Below are positions 26,419 to 34,029 of a stretch of DNA of 64,000 nt, piece by piece. The stretch spans positions 248,001-312,000 of the forward strand of contig ATWE01000005.1 in assembly GCA_000421085.1 (NCBI GenBank), written 5' to 3'. A program made the translations under genes and the position numbers. Positions within the stretch are counted from its first letter, which is position 1. Each line of letters starts with the position of its first letter. Under the pieces are notes generated by a model. That model did no database searches. It worked only from the letters and a program-made list of their open reading frames with translations, and had not been told where the DNA came from. This stretch comes from Ensifer sp. USDA 6670. GTDB lineage: Bacteria; Pseudomonadota; Alphaproteobacteria; Rhizobiales; Rhizobiaceae.

Positions 26419-27500
26419 AGGCAGAGCAGTCCGGTGTTGTCCGCGGCGCGCGTTTCCCCGGGCGCTATATCCAGGGTGTCGGCACAATCGCCCGGCTCGG
26501 CGAGGAGGCGGGGGGCTTCGGCGAAAAGGCCATCGTTCTTCTCGACAACGGCGTTTTCGACCTGTTGAAAGCCGATGTCGAAGCGTCTTTCGCAACTGCT
26601 CTCCAAGTGGAGATCTTCCGTCATGGCGGTGAATGTTCCGAACGCGCTATCGCAGCCCTGGCTGCGGCGGCGAAATCCGCGGGCGCGTCGGTGATCGTCG
26701 GCGCTGGCGGCGGCAAGGCGCTCGACACCGCCAAGGCGGCAGGCCGTGATGCCGGGCTTCCGGTCATCGTTTTCCCGACGATTGCGGCATCGGATGCGCC
26801 CTGCAGTGCGCTTGCCGTGGTGTATAACGAGGACGGCACGGTTGCCTACGACACATTCCTGCCGAGCAATCCCGATCTCGTGCTGGTGGATACCGCATTG
26901 ATCGCCCGCGCACCGGCCCGGTTCCTCGCCGCCGGCATCGGCGATGCGCTCGCGACCTGGTACGAGGCGGAATCCTGCCGCCGTAGCGGTGCGCTCAACT
27001 GCATGAAGATGCCGGGCGTGCCGCTCGCCTACGAAGTCGCGCGTTTCTGCCGCGACACGATCTTCGAGTTCGGTCCGGCCGCGTTGGACGAATGCGACGC
27101 GAAAACGGCCGGCCCGGCGCTCGAACGCGTCGTGGAGGCGAATATTCTCCTCTCGGGCATAGGCTTCGAGTCGGGTGGCGTGGCCGCCGCCCATGCCATT
27201 CACCACGGGCTCTGCGAGCTTGCCGACGTGCACCACCATCTGCACGGCGAGAAGGTCGCGATCGGCGTGCTTGCGGGACTGAAGCTCAACGGCATGGACG
27301 ACGAGTACGAGCGCGTCCGGCAGTTCTGTCTCGCCGTGCGGCTGCCGACGACGCTCGCCGATATCGGCATTGACGAAGCGACACCCGAGAAGCTTGCAGT
27401 CGTGGCGAAGCGCGCCTGCCGGGCGGGCGAGATCATTCACAACGAGCCGATCACCGTGACTGAGGAAATGGTCGTCAGGGCGCTCGAAGCGCTCGTATGA
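26409..27500 (+). CDS. Glycerol dehydrogenase-type polyol dehydrogenase (GldA family)
   Basis: A metal-dependent alcohol dehydrogenase of 363 residues. The NAD-binding GAGGGKALDTAKA and PTIAASDAPCS are clear, and the metal ligands of GldA are kept: Asp in GIGDALATWYEA, His in AHAIHHGLC and His in HLHGEKVA. It would oxidise a vicinal diol to the hydroxyketone. With two SDRs beside it the operon has three possible polyol oxidising enzymes. It overlaps the preceding SDR by 10 bases in another frame. Confidence 0.92.
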   Translation: MLVKAEQSGVVRGARFPGRYIQGVGTIARLGEEAGGFGEKAIVLLDNGVFDLLKADVEASFATALQVEIFRHGGECSERAIAALAAAAKSAGASVIVGAGGGKALDTAKAAGRDAGLPVIVFPTIAASDAPCSALAVVYNEDGTVAYDTFLPSNPDLVLVDTALIARAPARFLAAGIGDALATWYEAESCRRSGALNCMKMPGVPLAYEVARFCRDTIFEFGPAALDECDAKTAGPALERVVEANILLSGIGFESGGVAAAHAIHHGLCELADVHHHLHGEKVAIGVLAGLKLNGMDDEYERVRQFCLAVRLPTTLADIGIDEATPEKLAVVAKRACRAGEIIHNEPITVTEEMVVRALEALV

Positions 27501-27514
27501 TTGCGGAGGAGAGC

Positions 27515-28261
27515 ATGAAGGAAGTGGAAGCGTTCAGGGCCGGGCTTTTCTCCGGTAAAACGGTGTTGGTTTCGGGCGGCACGAGCGGCATCGGCCTGTC
27601 GCTGGCGAAAGGCTACGCGGAAGCCGGTGCGAGCGTCGTTGCGACGGGCAGCTCCGAAAAACGGATCGGGGCGGCAAAGGCCGAGAGCGGCAGCGGACTC
27701 GATTTCCGGCGTCTCGACGTGCGAGACAACGCCGCGGTCGCGGCTCTCTTTGCCGGGCTCGATCGGCTCGACGTGCTCGTCAATTGTCAGGGGGTCGCCC
27801 GGCCGGATGCGGAATGGCATGAAGAGACCTTCATGGATGTGATGGACATCAATCTCTCCAGCGCCATGCGGCTTTCGCGCGAAGCCTTCCCGCTCCTGAA
27901 GGAGACGCGAGGCAGTATCGTCAACATCGCTTCGATGCTGAGCTATCTCGCCGACGAGACGGTGCCGGCCTATACGGCGAGCAAAACGGGTATCCTCGGC
28001 CTGACGCGGGCACTCGCACATAAGTATGGCCGTGCGGGCGTTCGCGTGAATGCCGTCGCACCGGGCTATCACCGCACCGACATGACGAAACCTCTGTGGT
28101 CGGAGCCCGAAAGCGAAAGAAAGATCAGCGATCGCTCGGCGCTGAAACGCTGGGGGACGACGGGAGATCTCGTCGGGCCGGTTCTCTTTCTTTCCTCGCC
28201 CGCAGCCGAATTCGTCACCGGCATCACACTGCCGGTTGATGGCGGTTATCACGTCGGGTAG
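27515..28261 (+). CDS. SDR-family oxidoreductase
   Basis: A second short-chain dehydrogenase of the operon, 248 residues. It has VSGGTSGIG, an NCQG in place of NNAG, the Ser region IASMLS and the YTASK active site, ending PVDGGYHVG. The ATG at 27515 is chosen because GGAGGAG stands just before it; an in-frame ATG at 27497 overlaps the previous stop. It is only distantly similar to the SDR at 25645, so the two probably act at different steps. It is the last gene of the operon. Confidence 0.92.
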   Translation: MKEVEAFRAGLFSGKTVLVSGGTSGIGLSLAKGYAEAGASVVATGSSEKRIGAAKAESGSGLDFRRLDVRDNAAVAALFAGLDRLDVLVNCQGVARPDAEWHEETFMDVMDINLSSAMRLSREAFPLLKETRGSIVNIASMLSYLADETVPAYTASKTGILGLTRALAHKYGRAGVRVNAVAPGYHRTDMTKPLWSEPESERKISDRSALKRWGTTGDLVGPVLFLSSPAAEFVTGITLPVDGGYHVG

Positions 28262-28312
28262 GGCGACATGGAGCGTTTCACTGCCGACGAAGCGGTGCAA
28301 CTGAAAGTGCTC

Positions 28313-28353
28313 TAGAGCATTTCCGCTTTTCTCCGAATCGCGGAAACGCTCTA
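28313..28353. repeat. Palindromic intergenic repeat
   Basis: TAGAGCATTTCCGC (28313-28326) and GCGGAAACGCTCTA (28340-28353) form an imperfect inverted repeat. This TAGAGC...GCTCTA element and the GGCGGAAAACCGC block just after it (about 28379-28390) are of a kind dispersed between genes in rhizobial genomes. Its hairpin may also act as a terminator for the sugar operon. Confidence 0.55.
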
Positions 28354-28427
28354 ACCCTCTGTTTTGCCGCAACTACGGGCGGAAAACCGCTGCGCACTCG
28401 GAGTGCCGCAACCGCCTCTGCCTTGCC

Positions 28428-29444
28428 TCAGCTCTTCGTGAAAACGTAATCCGTTTCCTGGCGGAGCGTTTCGCCGGGTCTCAGCACCGCCTTCGGGAAA
28501 CCTTCGTGGTTCACCGCGTCGGGCCAGATCTGCGTTTCGAGGCAGAGGCCGGCGAAGGGCCCGTAACGGCGGCCTTCGAGGCCGGGAACCGGTACGTCGA
28601 GCTTTTCTCCGGTATAGAGCTGGACGCCGGGCTCCGTCGTCAGCACTTCCAGCGACACACCGGAATTGATGCTGCGTACGAGCGCGACGGAGCGTTTCTG
28701 CACGCGCTCCGGCGAGAGGCAGAAATTGTGGTCGTAGGCGATCCCGTCGCCGTCCAGCTGCCTTCTCAGCGAGGTCATTTCGCGCAGATCGAAGGCGGTG
28801 CCGAAGACGGGGCGGATCTCGCCCGTCGGAATCTGCCGCTCGTCCGTGGGCAGGTAGTGGTCTGCCGCGATCATGATGTCGTGGCCGAATGCGTCCGAAC
28901 CGCCGTCGAGGTTGAAATAGCTGTGCTGGCAGACATTGGCGAGGGTCGGCGCGTCAGTATTAGTTTCGTAGACGACGTTGAGCGTGCCGCCCGGTTTCAG
29001 CGTATAGGTGCAGGTGATCGTGCAATTGCCCGGGTAGCCGGCGCGGCCGTCCGGATCGGTGATCTCGAGCGTTACGCTGTCTTTGGCCCGCCTGAGGATC
29101 GACCAGTTGCGCTTGGCGATATTGTCGCTGCCGCCGTGAAGATGCGTGGTGCCCTTCTCGTTCAGCTCGAGTTGATAGGCCTTGCCTTCGAGCGCGAAGC
29201 GGCCACCGCCGATGCGGTTGGCATTGCGGCCGGGCGTGGCGCCGAAATAGGAAGAATGGGCCGGATAGCTTTCGAAATCCTCGAAGCCGAGCACGAGCGG
29301 GGCTGCATGTCCTTCGAGCCGGAGGTCCTGGATGACCGAACCCCAGGTGATCACCGACGCCGTCAGCCCGCCGCCCTCAAGGGTCACGCGCTGAACGGGC
29401 TCGCCGGAGGGCAGGTGGCCGAAGATTTCCGTGTCTGTTCCCAT
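28428..29444 (-). CDS. galM: Aldose 1-epimerase (mutarotase)
   Basis: A 338-residue galactose mutarotase-fold protein interconverting alpha and beta anomers of aldoses. The family motifs YFGATPGRNANRIGGG, HLHGGSDN, the catalytic His in CQHSYFNLDG and the catalytic Glu in CLETQIWPDA with NHEGFP are present. The start at 29444 has GGGGAG four bases upstream; a longer frame starts 14 codons earlier. It converges on the sugar operon and may serve it, but could equally be a core gene. Confidence 0.93.
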   Translation of the reverse strand: MGTDTEIFGHLPSGEPVQRVTLEGGGLTASVITWGSVIQDLRLEGHAAPLVLGFEDFESYPAHSSYFGATPGRNANRIGGGRFALEGKAYQLELNEKGTTHLHGGSDNIAKRNWSILRRAKDSVTLEITDPDGRAGYPGNCTITCTYTLKPGGTLNVVYETNTDAPTLANVCQHSYFNLDGGSDAFGHDIMIAADHYLPTDERQIPTGEIRPVFGTAFDLREMTSLRRQLDGDGIAYDHNFCLSPERVQKRSVALVRSINSGVSLEVLTTEPGVQLYTGEKLDVPVPGLEGRRYGPFAGLCLETQIWPDAVNHEGFPKAVLRPGETLRQETDYVFTKS

Positions 29445-29525
29445 GCATCTCCCCATTTTCCGCGAGTCGGCGTCAAACTGCTGCATTTCCGCCGAGGCGG
29501 CAACCGGAAAGTCATACTTTTTGCT

Positions 29526-30452
29526 TCAACGCTCTCCGGTTCCGATCTTCGCGAGCTCGTAGGGCGTCGTCTGGTAGATCTCATTGATCCAGTTGCCGAA
29601 GAAGAGATGTGCATGGCTGCGCCAGCGGTTCTGCGGCGGAAGTGCGGAGTCATTGTGCGGGAAATAGTCGTGCGGCAGCTTGATCGGCACGCCGGCATCG
29701 ACGTCCCGGAAATATTCCTCTGAGAGCGACGTCGAATCATATTCGACGTGATTGAACATGTAGAGCCGGTTGCCTTTCTTCTCGTGCACGAGGCAGACGC
29801 CTACTTCCTTTGATTCCATCAGGATTTCGAGATTCGGCACCCGGTCGATATCGGCGCGGCGCACTTCGGTCCAGCGCGAAACGGGTACGGCGAAATCGTC
29901 GGAAAAGCCGTTCAGATAGACCGAAGAGGGCTGCAAGTTCTGGTGGCGGTAGACGCCGAAGGCTTTTTCCTTCAGCGGATATTTCGGAACTCCGTGGAAA
30001 TGGTAGATCGCAGCCATCCCGCCCCAGCAGACGTTCAGCGTCGAATGGACGTTGGTCGTCGTCCAATCGAAGATGCGCTGCAACTCCTTCCAGTAGGTGA
30101 CCTCTTCGTATTCGAGCGTCTCGATCGGCGCGCCGGTGATGATGAAGCCGTCGAACTTGCGGGCCTGCACTTCCTCGAAGGTCTCGTAAAAGGCGAGCAG
30201 ATGTTCTTCGGGCGTGTTCTTCGGCCGGTGGCCGTTGACGCGGACCAGCGTCAATTCGACCTGAAGCGGCGTGGCGCCGATCAGCCGCGCCATCTGGACC
30301 TCGGTCTTGATCTTGTTGGGCATGAGGTTCAAGAGTCCGATCTGCAGCGGCCGGATGTCCTGGCGGATCGCCTCGGTCTCGGTCATCAGCCGCACACCCT
30401 CGTGAACGAGAGTTTCGAAGGCGGGCAGCGTATCGGGTATCTTGATGGGCAT
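29526..30452 (-). CDS. metA: Homoserine O-acyltransferase MetA, predicted acetyltransferase
   Basis: Acylates homoserine at the first step of methionine synthesis; 308 residues. The catalytic Cys142 (NVCWGGM) and His (MFNHVEYD) are present. Residue 111, in [14 protein letters not shown], is Glu. In studied MetA enzymes Glu at 111 goes with acetyl-CoA and Gly with succinyl-CoA, so the product is predicted to be O-acetylhomoserine. The start [10 protein letters not shown] is set inside a longer frame. Expression is controlled by a SAM-II riboswitch 84 bases upstream of the start. Confidence 0.95.
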   Translation of the reverse strand: MPIKIPDTLPAFETLVHEGVRLMTETEAIRQDIRPLQIGLLNLMPNKIKTEVQMARLIGATPLQVELTLVRVNGHRPKNTPEEHLLAFYETFEEVQARKFDGFIITGAPIETLEYEEVTYWKELQRIFDWTTTNVHSTLNVCWGGMAAIYHFHGVPKYPLKEKAFGVYRHQNLQPSSVYLNGFSDDFAVPVSRWTEVRRADIDRVPNLEILMESKEVGVCLVHEKKGNRLYMFNHVEYDSTSLSEEYFRDVDAGVPIKLPHDYFPHNDSALPPQNRWRSHAHLFFGNWINEIYQTTPYELAKIGTGER

Positions 30453-30474
30453 GGGCGTCCACTCGATCAAATAC

Positions 30475-30507
30475 AAAAAAACCGGCGGCGAATTAATCGC
30501 GACCGGT
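30475..30507 (-). terminator. Terminator-like hairpin in the metA leader
   Basis: On the minus strand, between the riboswitch and metA, ACCGG...CCGGT closes an interrupted stem (inner GCGA/TCGC) and is followed by seven T. It ends about 22 bases before the metA start. It is well placed to be the expression platform of the riboswitch, ending transcription when SAM is bound. An alternative antiterminator pairing was not identified. Confidence 0.65.
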
Positions 30508-30535
30508 CCTCGGAAATCCATCGTTCCCTCGGCCC

Positions 30536-30585
30536 TTTAGCGACTTCTTTAACGTGGCTGCAAGCCGGCCGGCCAAATCACCACG
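30536..30585 (-). promoter_or_regulatory. SAM-II riboswitch
   Basis: On the minus strand the leader contains CGTGGTGATTTG, then GGCTTGCAGCCACG and TTAAAGAAGTCGCTAAA, the conserved blocks of the SAM-II (metA motif) aptamer, including the pairing of CGTGG with CCACG and the pseudoknot segments. SAM-II riboswitches sit before metA in rhizobia. The position between an upstream promoter region and metA supports SAM-dependent repression of methionine synthesis. Confidence 0.93.
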
Positions 30586-30662
30586 GATTGTTTGATAGCG
30601 CGAGGAGGACCGCGCGGTCAATGAAAAAGGATTCGACGGTGCCGAGGCGGCCCCTCGTCCCG

Positions 30663-30690
30663 CTGCCCCGCCTGCGGGGGAGTGGGGCAG
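30663..30690. repeat. Short GC-rich palindrome
   Basis: CTGCCCC and GGGGCAG arms enclose a 14-base GC-rich loop, within a CCCCTCGT...GGTGAGGG context that resembles part of a dispersed rhizobial mosaic repeat. It lies between ridA and the metA leader and may help end the leuD-ridA transcript. Confidence 0.35.
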
Positions 30691-30721
30691 GGTGAGGGTA
30701 GCGCTTATCCGTCGTTCTGCC

Positions 30722-31102
30722 TTATCCCCGAAACGCCGTAACCTCGATCTCGATCAGCATTTCCGGGCGGATGAGGTCGCAGACGATCATCGTCGCGGCC
30801 GGGCGTATTTCGCCGAAGGTCTCGCCGAAGATCGGGAAGATGCGGTCGGCAAAGCCCGCATCGGTGACGTAGTAGTGGTTGCGCACGACGTCCGACAGCG
30901 AGAAGCCGGCTTCCTTCAGGGCGCCTTCGATCGTCTTCAGGCAGTTGCGCGCCTGCTCCTCCACCGTTTCCGGCATGGTCATGGTGGCGTAGTCGTAGCC
31001 GGTCGTGCCGGAGACGAAGCACCAGTCGCCTTTCGCGACGGCACGCGAATAGCCCGCCGTCTTTTCGAAGGGCGAACCGGACGAGATGAGCTTGCGGGGC
31101 AT
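30722..31102 (-). CDS. RidA/YjgF/YER057c family protein
   Basis: A 126-residue protein of the RidA superfamily, which hydrolyses reactive enamine/imine intermediates released by PLP enzymes. The conserved end RPAATMIVCDL and LIEIEVTAFRG includes the Arg and Glu of the active pocket. The N-terminus (SSGSPFEKTAGYSRAVAKGDWCFVSGTTGYD) is of a subgroup variant, so the exact subfamily and substrate are open. It follows leuD by 8 bases and is likely cotranscribed. Confidence 0.88.
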   Translation of the reverse strand: MPRKLISSGSPFEKTAGYSRAVAKGDWCFVSGTTGYDYATMTMPETVEEQARNCLKTIEGALKEAGFSLSDVVRNHYYVTDAGFADRIFPIFGETFGEIRPAATMIVCDLIRPEMLIEIEVTAFRG

Positions 31103-31110
31103 CCAGCAGC

Positions 31111-31716
31111 TCAGGCCCAGGGGCGGGAAGCGGCGGTCGCCTTCTCGTAATTGTCGATGGAGCCGCCCTTTTCGAGCGTGAGGCCGATATCGTCGAGGCC
31201 GTTCAGCAGGCAGTGGCGCTTGAAGGCATCGACCTCGAACTTGATCGAGCCGCCGTCCGGGCCGGTGATCTCCTGCGCTTCGAGATCGACCGTGAGAATG
31301 GCGTTGGAGCCGCGGCTGGCATCATCCATCAGCTTGTCGAGGTCTTCCTGGCTGACGACGATGGGCAGGATGCCGTTCTTGAAACAGTTGTTGTAGAAGA
31401 TGTCGGCGAACGAGGTGGAGATGACGCAGCGGATGCCGAAATCGAGAAGCGCCCAGGGCGCATGCTCGCGCGAGGAGCCGCAGCCGAAATTGTCGCCGGC
31501 GACGAGAATCTTGGCGTTCTGGTAGGCGGGCTTGTTGAGGACGAAGTCCGGGTTGGGGGTGCCGTCCTCGTTGTAGCGCGCCTCGGCGAAAAGCCCCGTG
31601 CCGAGACCGGTGCGCTTGATCGTCTTCAGGTAATCCTTCGGAATGATCATGTCCGTATCGATATTCACAACGGGCAGGGGAGCGGCAACGCCGGTGAGCT
31701 TGACGAACTTGTCCAT
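31111..31716 (-). CDS. leuD: 3-isopropylmalate dehydratase small subunit
   Basis: The small (swivelling) subunit of isopropylmalate isomerase of leucine synthesis, 201 residues, the normal length. It has [16 protein letters not shown], the substrate-specificity region [16 protein letters not shown] and the C-terminal [14 protein letters not shown]. It works with LeuC, which is not in this window; separate leuC and leuD loci are usual in rhizobia. The ATG (MDKFVKLTG) is the only sensible start. Confidence 0.96.
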   Translation of the reverse strand: MDKFVKLTGVAAPLPVVNIDTDMIIPKDYLKTIKRTGLGTGLFAEARYNEDGTPNPDFVLNKPAYQNAKILVAGDNFGCGSSREHAPWALLDFGIRCVISTSFADIFYNNCFKNGILPIVVSQEDLDKLMDDASRGSNAILTVDLEAQEITGPDGGSIKFEVDAFKRHCLLNGLDDIGLTLEKGGSIDNYEKATAASRPWA

Positions 31717-31801
31717 GACTTGGCCTTCGATTTCAGCGGAAATGTTCGAGAAGCGTTTAGATCAGTTTTGCGCCGAAATGAAGGAGAATCTGCTTTCATG
31801 G

Positions 31802-31848
31802 AGCGGGATGCGGGCGGAAAACCGCTTCGCAACTTGCCTCATCCCGCT
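31802..31848. repeat. Palindromic repeat next to leuD
   Basis: AGCGGGATG (31802-31810) and CATCCCGCT (31840-31848) are perfect 9-base arms. Inside is GCGG-N4-CCGC within GGGCGGAAAACCGCTTCGCA, a block that recurs at about 28379-28394. Two related copies in one window support a dispersed family. It lies between leuD and the small membrane protein gene. Confidence 0.5.
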
Positions 31849-31862
31849 TCGGCAATCCGATT

Positions 31863-32114
31863 CTAAAGATCGATGATCGTCCCGCGTCCGTCGTTCCATA
31901 CCCGCATCTCGCGCTGAGTGCTTCCCGGATTGGCGCCTGCGCGCGCTCGAGCATGCACGGGCCGTCCGTTGAGCTTGGCGGCGATCGCGCTGCTAACGGC
32001 AATGATGGCGGCGATCCCGGCGAGCGCCAGGGCGAGCGAGGCGGTGAACACGAAGGCCACAAGCGTGATGGTGATGGCGGCGGCCGTGAAGAGAACAGAG
32101 CGGATGCTTTGCAT
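31863..32114 (-). CDS. Small membrane protein, unknown
   Basis: An 83-residue protein with one long hydrophobic region (about residues 7-46, VLFTAAAITITLVAFVFTASLALALAG onward), probably a helical hairpin of two transmembrane segments. A basic, Ala/Arg-rich tail ends GRGTIIDL. The ATG at 32114 has AAAGGTGA seven bases upstream; a longer frame to 32237 lacks such a site. I do not recognise a family. It is divergent from the CoA-ester lyase gene. Confidence 0.65.
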   Translation of the reverse strand: MQSIRSVLFTAAAITITLVAFVFTASLALALAGIAAIIAVSSAIAAKLNGRPVHARARAGANPGSTQREMRVWNDGRGTIIDL

Positions 32115-32235
32115 TATTGTCACCTTTCTGTTCGGCATGTGGGTGCTGCCCACGCCGCTTGCAAGAGGGTCCGCTCGTCTCGTCTTGCGCAAAGTTTGAA
32201 AGGCAGGCACAACGAACGGCATGACAGGGAACGGC

Positions 32236-33138
32236 ATGAGAGCGATCGACCATCATCCCGTGCGGCTGCGCCGCTCGGTGCTTTCGGTTCCGGCTGACAA
32301 TCAGCGCGCGCTCGCCAAGGTTCGCGAGTTGGCGGCGGACGCCGTGATCTTCGACCTCGAGGATTCCGTCTTGCCGGACCGCAAGGCTGCGGCGCGCGAT
32401 GCGCTCGTTCGGCATCTTGCCGGCAACCGGCCGCCGGGCGAAACGGTCATCCGCGTCAATGCGGCGGGCTCGGGCTTCGGCGAGGCCGATCTCGCAGCGG
32501 CTCTTGCCGCGCGGCCCGATGCTATCCTCCTGCCCAAGGTCGAAAGCCCCGCCGATATTCAAGGCGCGCTCGATTGGCTGTCGGAAAAGGACGCGCCGGA
32601 TGAGCTGAGGCTCTGGGCGATGATCGAGACGCCGCGCGGGGTCGTGAACGGGCCGGCGATCGCCGAGACCGGCCGCACCTCCGGCGGCCGGCTGGACTGC
32701 TTCGTCGTCGGGCTGAACGATCTTCGCAAGGAGACGGGCGTGCCGGCCCTTCCGGGCCGGACCTATCTCGTTCCGTGGCTGATGCAGATCCTTCTTGCCG
32801 CGCGCGGCAGCGGGCTCGACGCCATCGATGCGGTCTTCAACGATTTCCGCGATCCGGAAGGCCTCGAGGCGGAGTGCCGGCAGGGGCACGACATGGGCTT
32901 TGACGGCAAGATGCTGATCCACCCGGCGCAGATCGATGCGGCCAATCGGCATTTCGGCGCGGACGAGGCTGCGGTCGAGGAGGCGCGCGCGATCATCGAG
33001 GCCTTTGCCTTGCCGGACAATGCCGAAAAGGGCGTCATCAACCTTCATGGGCGGATGGTCGAGCGCCTCCATCTCGAGCAGGCGATGAAGATCGCCGCCA
33101 AGGCGGACATCATCGAAAAACGAAAGGCAAGATCTTGA
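32236..33138 (+). CDS. HpcH/HpaI aldolase, citrate lyase beta / malyl-CoA lyase family
   Basis: A TIM-barrel Mg-dependent lyase of the CitE/malyl-CoA lyase family, 300 residues. It shows RSVLSVPADN, DAVIFDLEDSVLPDRK, the base-containing AMIETPRGV and the metal-binding Glu and Asp. C-terminally GFDGKMLIHPAQID is diagnostic of CitE-like proteins. No CitD, CitF or Cit operon partners are near, so a stand-alone CoA-ester lyase or thioesterase is likely. The start at 32236 follows AGGGA; an in-frame ATG lies at 32221. Confidence 0.9.
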   Translation: MRAIDHHPVRLRRSVLSVPADNQRALAKVRELAADAVIFDLEDSVLPDRKAAARDALVRHLAGNRPPGETVIRVNAAGSGFGEADLAAALAARPDAILLPKVESPADIQGALDWLSEKDAPDELRLWAMIETPRGVVNGPAIAETGRTSGGRLDCFVVGLNDLRKETGVPALPGRTYLVPWLMQILLAARGSGLDAIDAVFNDFRDPEGLEAECRQGHDMGFDGKMLIHPAQIDAANRHFGADEAAVEEARAIIEAFALPDNAEKGVINLHGRMVERLHLEQAMKIAAKADIIEKRKARS

Positions 33139-33341
33139 AGCTCTATCGCTTTCTCACCGGCCCCGACGATGCCTCCTTCTGCCACAAGGTGACGGCGGCA
33201 TTGAACCAGGGGTGGACGCTGCACGGTCCGCCGACTTACGCCTTCAATGCCGACACCCAGCACATGCAATGCGGCCAGGCGGTGGTGAAGGAAGTGGAGG
33301 GGAAGGACTATCATCCCGACATGAAGCTGTCGGAGCAGTAG
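33135..33341 (+). CDS. DUF1737 family small protein
   Basis: A 68-residue soluble protein, KLYRFLTGPDDASFCHKVTAALNQGWTLHGPPT being the DUF1737 core. The function of this family is unknown. The start is TTG, overlapping the stop of the CoA-ester lyase gene and preceded by AAAGG, so the two genes are translationally coupled. That conserved pairing suggests a link with the lyase, but this is inference. Confidence 0.82.
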   Translation: MKLYRFLTGPDDASFCHKVTAALNQGWTLHGPPTYAFNADTQHMQCGQAVVKEVEGKDYHPDMKLSEQ

Positions 33342-33425
33342 GGCTCGTTTTCGGGTGGGACTTGCCCCCTGCGCACAGGGATGAAATCAAAAAGGCCGCG
33401 GGGGTATCCCTAGACTCAACAGGCC

Positions 33426-33860
33426 TTAGCCGCCGACGTGCTCCACGCTTTCCTCGATCCGCTCCATGTCGTCGTCCGACAGGCCGAAATGGTGGCCGAT
33501 CTCGTGGATCAGCACATGAGTGATGATATCGCCGAGCGTTTCTTCGTTTTCGGCCCAGTAGTCGATGATCGGACGGCGGTAGAGGGTGATGCGGTTCGGG
33601 AACTCCCCGGTTTCCATGGTGAAACGTTCGCCGAGGCCGCGGCCTTCGAACAGGCCCAGAAGGTCGAACGGCGTTTCGAGCGCCATGTCCTCGAAGACAT
33701 CGTCGCTTGGAAAGTCGGCGATTTCGATCGTGAGATCCGTCGTCAGCTTGCGGAATTCCTCAGGCAGATGGCTGTAGGCTTCAAACGCGAGCTGTTCGAA
33801 TACGGTAAGCGACGGTGCGTGGCGTTCCCGCCAATCATCGGTTTGGTCAATGCGGGCCAT
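33426..33860 (-). CDS. Zincin-like metallopeptidase family protein
   Basis: A 144-residue small metallopeptidase of the DUF1025/TTHA0227 type. The zinc motif HEIGHHFGLSDDDM near the C-terminus is HExxH followed by a conserved G and a downstream acidic residue. No signal peptide is seen, so it is cytoplasmic. The ATG at 33860 has AAGGAG six bases upstream. Substrates are unknown for the family. It is divergent from imuA. Confidence 0.88.
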   Translation of the reverse strand: MARIDQTDDWRERHAPSLTVFEQLAFEAYSHLPEEFRKLTTDLTIEIADFPSDDVFEDMALETPFDLLGLFEGRGLGERFTMETGEFPNRITLYRRPIIDYWAENEETLGDIITHVLIHEIGHHFGLSDDDMERIEESVEHVGG

Positions 33861-33992
33861 GGGCACTCCTTGCTGCCCCTCATATAGCGATTTTGCCTTT
33901 GTTTTTCGAGTGATGAATTCTATCCCGAAAGAAAGAGGAATATATTCTCAACATTGGTTGTTGACTCTTGAGGGCAGCTCTGGAATCCATAA

Positions 33993-34007
33993 GAACATAA
34001 CATGAAC
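33993..34007 (+). promoter_or_regulatory. LexA box before imuA
   Basis: GAAC-N7-GAAC (GAACATAACATGAAC) matches the alphaproteobacterial LexA box, the direct repeat GTTC-N7-GTTC read on the other strand. It lies 22 bases upstream of the imuA start, over the expected promoter, so imuA-imuB-dnaE2 should be SOS-induced. Confidence 0.85.
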
Positions 34008-34029
34008 ATACAGATGGAGCTGACCCGTC

